Source: Bacillota bacterium (GTDB lineage Bacteria; Bacillota; Bacilli; Paenibacillales; NBRC-103111). Taken from it: 64,000 nucleotides of DNA. Shown piece by piece: positions 61,675-64,000 of the stretch (positions are counted from its first letter, which is position 1; the number at the start of each line of letters is the position of its first letter). The translations under genes and the position numbers were made by a program. The notes beneath the pieces were generated by a model. That model saw nothing but the letters and a program-made list of their open reading frames with translations. It ran no database searches and was not told the origin of the DNA. The stretch is taken from assembly GCA_023386955.1 (NCBI GenBank), contig JAEWIS010000044.1:186001-250000 (forward strand). The letters run 5' to 3'.

Positions 61675-63345
61675 ATGATGAACGGGGATAAAAAGGACAC
61701 CTCTGCTTCGGCTTCCGGCAGGGAGCGGGCGGATTGGACGCTTCGGCAAAAGCTTGGGCAAATGGTCATGTGCGGTTTTGACGGGACGGCTCCCACGGAG
61801 GGGATTCTCCGTTTGATCCGGGAGTACCGGGTGGGAGGTGTCATCTATTTCCGGCGTAATATCGGCCGGGTTGCAGAGGTGGCGGAGCTATCCAGGAGGT
61901 TGCGGGAGGCGAACGATGCTTTGGGTGCGCCGCCGTTGTGGATTGCGGTGGACCAAGAGGGCGGGATGGTGGCGCGGATTGACCGGGAGGTGGCGCTGGC
62001 ACCGGGCAACATGGCCTTGGGTGCTGCCGGCAAACCGGAGCTTGCATATGAAGCGGCGCGGATATCCGGCATGGAATTGCGCCAAATGGGCATTAATCTC
62101 AACTTTGCCCCTTGTGTGGATGTGAACAATAATCCGGCTAACCCGGTAGTGGGTGTCCGGTCCTTCGGGGAAAATCCGGAGCTGGTTGCTTCATTGGGGG
62201 CAGCTGCGGTGAGAGGATATCAGGAGGTTGGTGTAAGCGCTTGCGCCAAGCATTTCCCGGGTCACGGCGACACCGAAGCGGATTCCCATCATGAGCTGCC
62301 GTTAGTGCCGCATAGCCGGGAGCGGCTGGAGCAGGTGGAGCTGCCGCCATTCCGGAGTGCTATACTGGCTGGAGTTGATGCAATTATGACGGCACATGTG
62401 CGGTTTCCCGCCTGTGATCCCGGCGGAGTGCCAGCTACTTTGTCGCCTGCCATCCTGGGCGGACTGCTGCGGAAAGAGTTGGGGTATAAAGGCGTAATCG
62501 TCACCGATTGTCTGGAGATGAACGCCATTTCGCAAACCGTTGGTGTAGGGCGGGGAGCCGTGTTGGCTGTAGCGGCGGGAGCCGACATGGTGCTGGTCAG
62601 CCACCGGGAGGACCGCCAGGTGGAGGCGCTGGAGGCGCTGTACACTGCGGTCGAGAGCGGTGAGCTGCCCATGGCGCGGATTGATGAGGCTGTTGGCCGT
62701 ATCCTTCGGGCCAAGATATGGCGGGAGGAGGTCTGGCGGCAAACGGAAGCGGCCGGTGTGCGGCTGGTTGGTGATGAGGTGAGCTGCAGATGGGTGGAGG
62801 AAACGGCGGAGCGCTGCGTCACTTTGGTCCGGGCAGAGCCAGGTGCACTGCCTCTGCGCGGGGATGCTCCGACTCTGGTGGTTTGGCCGGAGGTCAGGCG
62901 AAGCACGGAGGTGGATGAGGTGATTCCCCAGGAGCTCACCCTGGGGCGGGCGTTGGCTCCGTATGTGGCGGATTTGTGCGAGATGGTCATCGGCACGGAG
63001 CCGACGGCGGCGGAGCAAGCGGCAGTGCTGGCGGCGGCGCGGGGCGGCCGCCTGCAGATTGTGGCGGGCGTGTACAACGCCGCCTTTGCTCTGGGGCAGG
63101 CCAGCCTGGTTCAGGCGCTGGCCGCTCTGCCCGGCGCCACGGTCACGGCTGTGGCGCTGCGCAATCCCTATGACCTGCTGGCGATGCCGCAGGTCCATGC
63201 GTATGCGGCCTGCTACGAGAACAGGCCGCCGATGCTGTTGGCCGCCGCCAAGGTGCTGGCGGGCCGGGTGCCGCCGCAGGGCAGGCTGCCCGTCAGCCTG
63301 TCGGCGGAATATCCCGCAGGCTGGGGGATGGACAGCCTGCAGTGA
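61675..63345 (+). CDS. nagZ: Beta-N-acetylhexosaminidase, glycoside hydrolase family 3 (NagZ-like)
   Basis: The 556-residue intracellular-looking enzyme has no signal peptide. The (beta/alpha)8 domain contains IAVDQEGGMVARI, the NagZ catalytic dyad motif KHFPGHGDTEADSHHELP (the Asp-His pair on the mobile loop), and the nucleophile Asp278 in GVIVTDCLEMNAI. The C-terminal ~180 residues form an extra alpha/beta domain, as in B. subtilis NagZ (YbbD) and unlike short E. coli NagZ. It removes N-acetylglucosamine from muropeptides or chitooligosaccharides. It follows a sugar transporter and two-component system, so the whole set may serve amino-sugar recycling (inference). Confidence 0.93.
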   Translation: MMNGDKKDTSASASGRERADWTLRQKLGQMVMCGFDGTAPTEGILRLIREYRVGGVIYFRRNIGRVAEVAELSRRLREANDALGAPPLWIAVDQEGGMVARIDREVALAPGNMALGAAGKPELAYEAARISGMELRQMGINLNFAPCVDVNNNPANPVVGVRSFGENPELVASLGAAAVRGYQEVGVSACAKHFPGHGDTEADSHHELPLVPHSRERLEQVELPPFRSAILAGVDAIMTAHVRFPACDPGGVPATLSPAILGGLLRKELGYKGVIVTDCLEMNAISQTVGVGRGAVLAVAAGADMVLVSHREDRQVEALEALYTAVESGELPMARIDEAVGRILRAKIWREEVWRQTEAAGVRLVGDEVSCRWVEETAERCVTLVRAEPGALPLRGDAPTLVVWPEVRRSTEVDEVIPQELTLGRALAPYVADLCEMVIGTEPTAAEQAAVLAAARGGRLQIVAGVYNAAFALGQASLVQALAALPGATVTAVALRNPYDLLAMPQVHAYAACYENRPPMLLAAAKVLAGRVPPQGRLPVSLSAEYPAGWGMDSLQ

Positions 63346-63479
63346 TGGGTGAACTCTGGGGTGTAGCAACGGGACGTGGTATCCACCGGGGAGTGATGAG
63401 GACCCCCAATTGTAGGAAACGCCGCGCTTGTACCCGAAATTTTCACTTTCGATGGTGGCCTATGGACCGTGGCTGATTC

Positions 63480-63662
63480 TAACGGCGGTGAGCGCCGCTA
63501 TTTCCGGTAAAATAGCCTTTTTGAAAATCTAACGGAAGCAGCAGCCGTTATTTGTTCCTTTTGAAGCAGAAATCTAGGCAAAAGGGCAAAATAGCGGCGC
63601 TGGCCGCCGTTAGAAAAAAAGGAATGGCCAAATTGGCGATATAGCGGCTGTAGCTTCCGTTA
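63480..63662 (+). repeat. DDII element D (183 bp, downstream of nagZ)
   Basis: This is the clearest copy. TAACGG-N13-TATTT units lie at 63480 and 63530 (direct), and complements at 63589-63612 and 63639-63662 (inverted; last unit ends TATAT), on exact 0/50/109/159 offsets. In the 655 bp after nagZ this and the tRNA-like repeats are all that I can identify; 63346-63479 shows nothing clear. Confidence 0.92.
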
Positions 63663-63753
63663 GAATAAATACCGGCAAAAAAGCAGCAGCGGAACGGTCG
63701 AACGGATGAGCATTTTCCTACCAGATAGAGCTCAGAAACGCTAAAAATCCCTC

Positions 63754-63782
63754 TTGCGTTTTACAAAAAGCATAGGTATAAT
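63754..63782 (+). promoter_or_regulatory. Sigma-A promoter ahead of the tRNA-like repeats
   Basis: TTGCGT (63754-63759), 17 bp, TATAAT (63777-63782). Transcription would start near 63789, just before the first tRNA-like segment. Confidence 0.8.
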
Positions 63783-63815
63783 TAGTTCTTGTCCGGCAGA
63801 CATACCGGAAGCTAC

Positions 63816-63977
63816 GGGGCCTTAGCTCAGCTGGGAGTCCGGCATGGCCGGTTACACTACCCCAACGAATTGAATACCAGCGTAAGTTTAGGGATGGGGA
63901 ATTAGCTCAGCTGGGAGCACACCATGTAGTATTCACCAACCCAGCGAATGAAGTTAAAAAGTAAGGATTAATAATTA
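63816..63977 (+). repeat. Two tandem ~80-bp units beginning with a tRNA 5'-half-like sequence
   Basis: GGGGCCTTAGCTCAGCTGGGAG (63816-63837, with T at position 8 and the A-box-like TAGCTCAGCTGGG) and GGGGAATTAGCTCAGCTGG... (from 63896) match the acceptor and D-arm 5' half of a tRNA-Ala-type gene, then diverge. Neither continues into a D-stem closure, anticodon arm or TTCRA loop. The two units share further bases (CC-ACCC--CGAAT-GAA, then GTAAG), so they are duplicated as wholes. They are likely decayed copies of the gene starting at 63978. Confidence 0.65.
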
Positions 63978-64000
63978 GGGGCCATAGCTCAGCTGGGAGA
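63978..64000 (+). tRNA. 5' end of a possible tRNA-Ala gene, cut by the window edge
   Basis: GGGGCCATAGCTCAGCTGGG with the following AGA fits the first 23 nt of a bacterial tRNA-Ala: 7-nt acceptor strand, TA linker, GCTC D-stem and AGCTGGGAGA D-loop start. The remainder is outside the window, so it could equally be a third truncated repeat unit. Confidence 0.5.

Overview
The window reads as one continuous chromosomal segment of an endospore-forming Bacillales bacterium, most likely Paenibacillus or a close relative. The reasons are the sporulation genes (ytrI, ytrH, ytvI, ytaF, an alpha/beta SASP), a moderately GC-rich composition by eye, many TTG/GTG starts preceded by strong GGAGG sites, and a backbone gene order that follows the Bacillus subtilis ytrI-ytrH-dnaE-accD-accA-(pfkA)-pyk-ytvI-citZ-icd-mdh-phoPR-polA-mutM-ytaF-coaE-nrdR block. 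No phage genes, transposase or CRISPR array were seen.

Layout. 1-3.8 kb: the end of a cysteine hydrolase, a coiled-coil protein, a large XRE regulator with a cysteine-protease-like C-terminal region, and the ytrHI sporulation pair. 4-12.4 kb: dnaE, accD/accA and pyk; pfkA is missing from its usual slot. 12.9-15.6 kb: a universal stress protein, a thioesterase, fxsA and ytvI. 15.7-19.4 kb: ppk and a Ppx/GppA phosphatase, convergent and overlapping. 19.9-23.6 kb: citZ-icd-mdh. 23.8-30.7 kb: a metallophosphoesterase, a membrane protein, a polysaccharide deacetylase, class I fumarase, then phoR-phoP. 31-37.6 kb: an AraC regulator with a divergent oxidoreductase, a methyltransferase, PPK2 and a chemoreceptor. 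37.8-42.4 kb: pstS-pstC-pstA-pstB-phoU. 42.4-46 kb: an EAL-CBS-GGDEF protein, a HAD hydrolase and a stand-alone CBS protein. 46.5-53.2 kb: polA-mutM-ytaF-coaE-lytic transglycosylase, SASP, nrdR. 53.6-63.3 kb: a small XRE/membrane-protein pair, then a sugar ABC transporter with a YesM/YesN-type two-component system and a family 3 beta-N-acetylhexosaminidase. The right edge holds tRNA 5'-half-like repeats behind a good promoter.

Functionally, phosphate and polyphosphate dominate the middle of the window: PhoR/PhoP, the Pst importer with PhoU, two kinds of polyphosphate kinase and an exopolyphosphatase. Three good PhoP-box arrays (TTTACA-type hexamers every 11 bp) lie upstream of ppk, pstS and pstC, and a weaker one faces the chemoreceptor. 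The TCA genes are next to it, with a CcpC-type dyad before citZ.

The most unusual content is intergenic. (1) Eight copies of a 183-186 bp element, called DDII here, are built from four 24-nt units: two direct, then two inverted. Unit spacing is fixed, but the end words differ from locus to locus. (2) Four loci carry a two-hairpin repeat whose stems differ in sequence but keep pairing. (3) A MITE-like 164-bp palindromic element lies inside the loop of what looks like the mdh terminator, and a 59-bp deletion derivative lies before nrdR. (4) A ~180-bp palindromic element before fxsA has crossing stems. (5) tRNA 5'-half repeats lie at the right edge. All were found by reading; none has been searched against databases.
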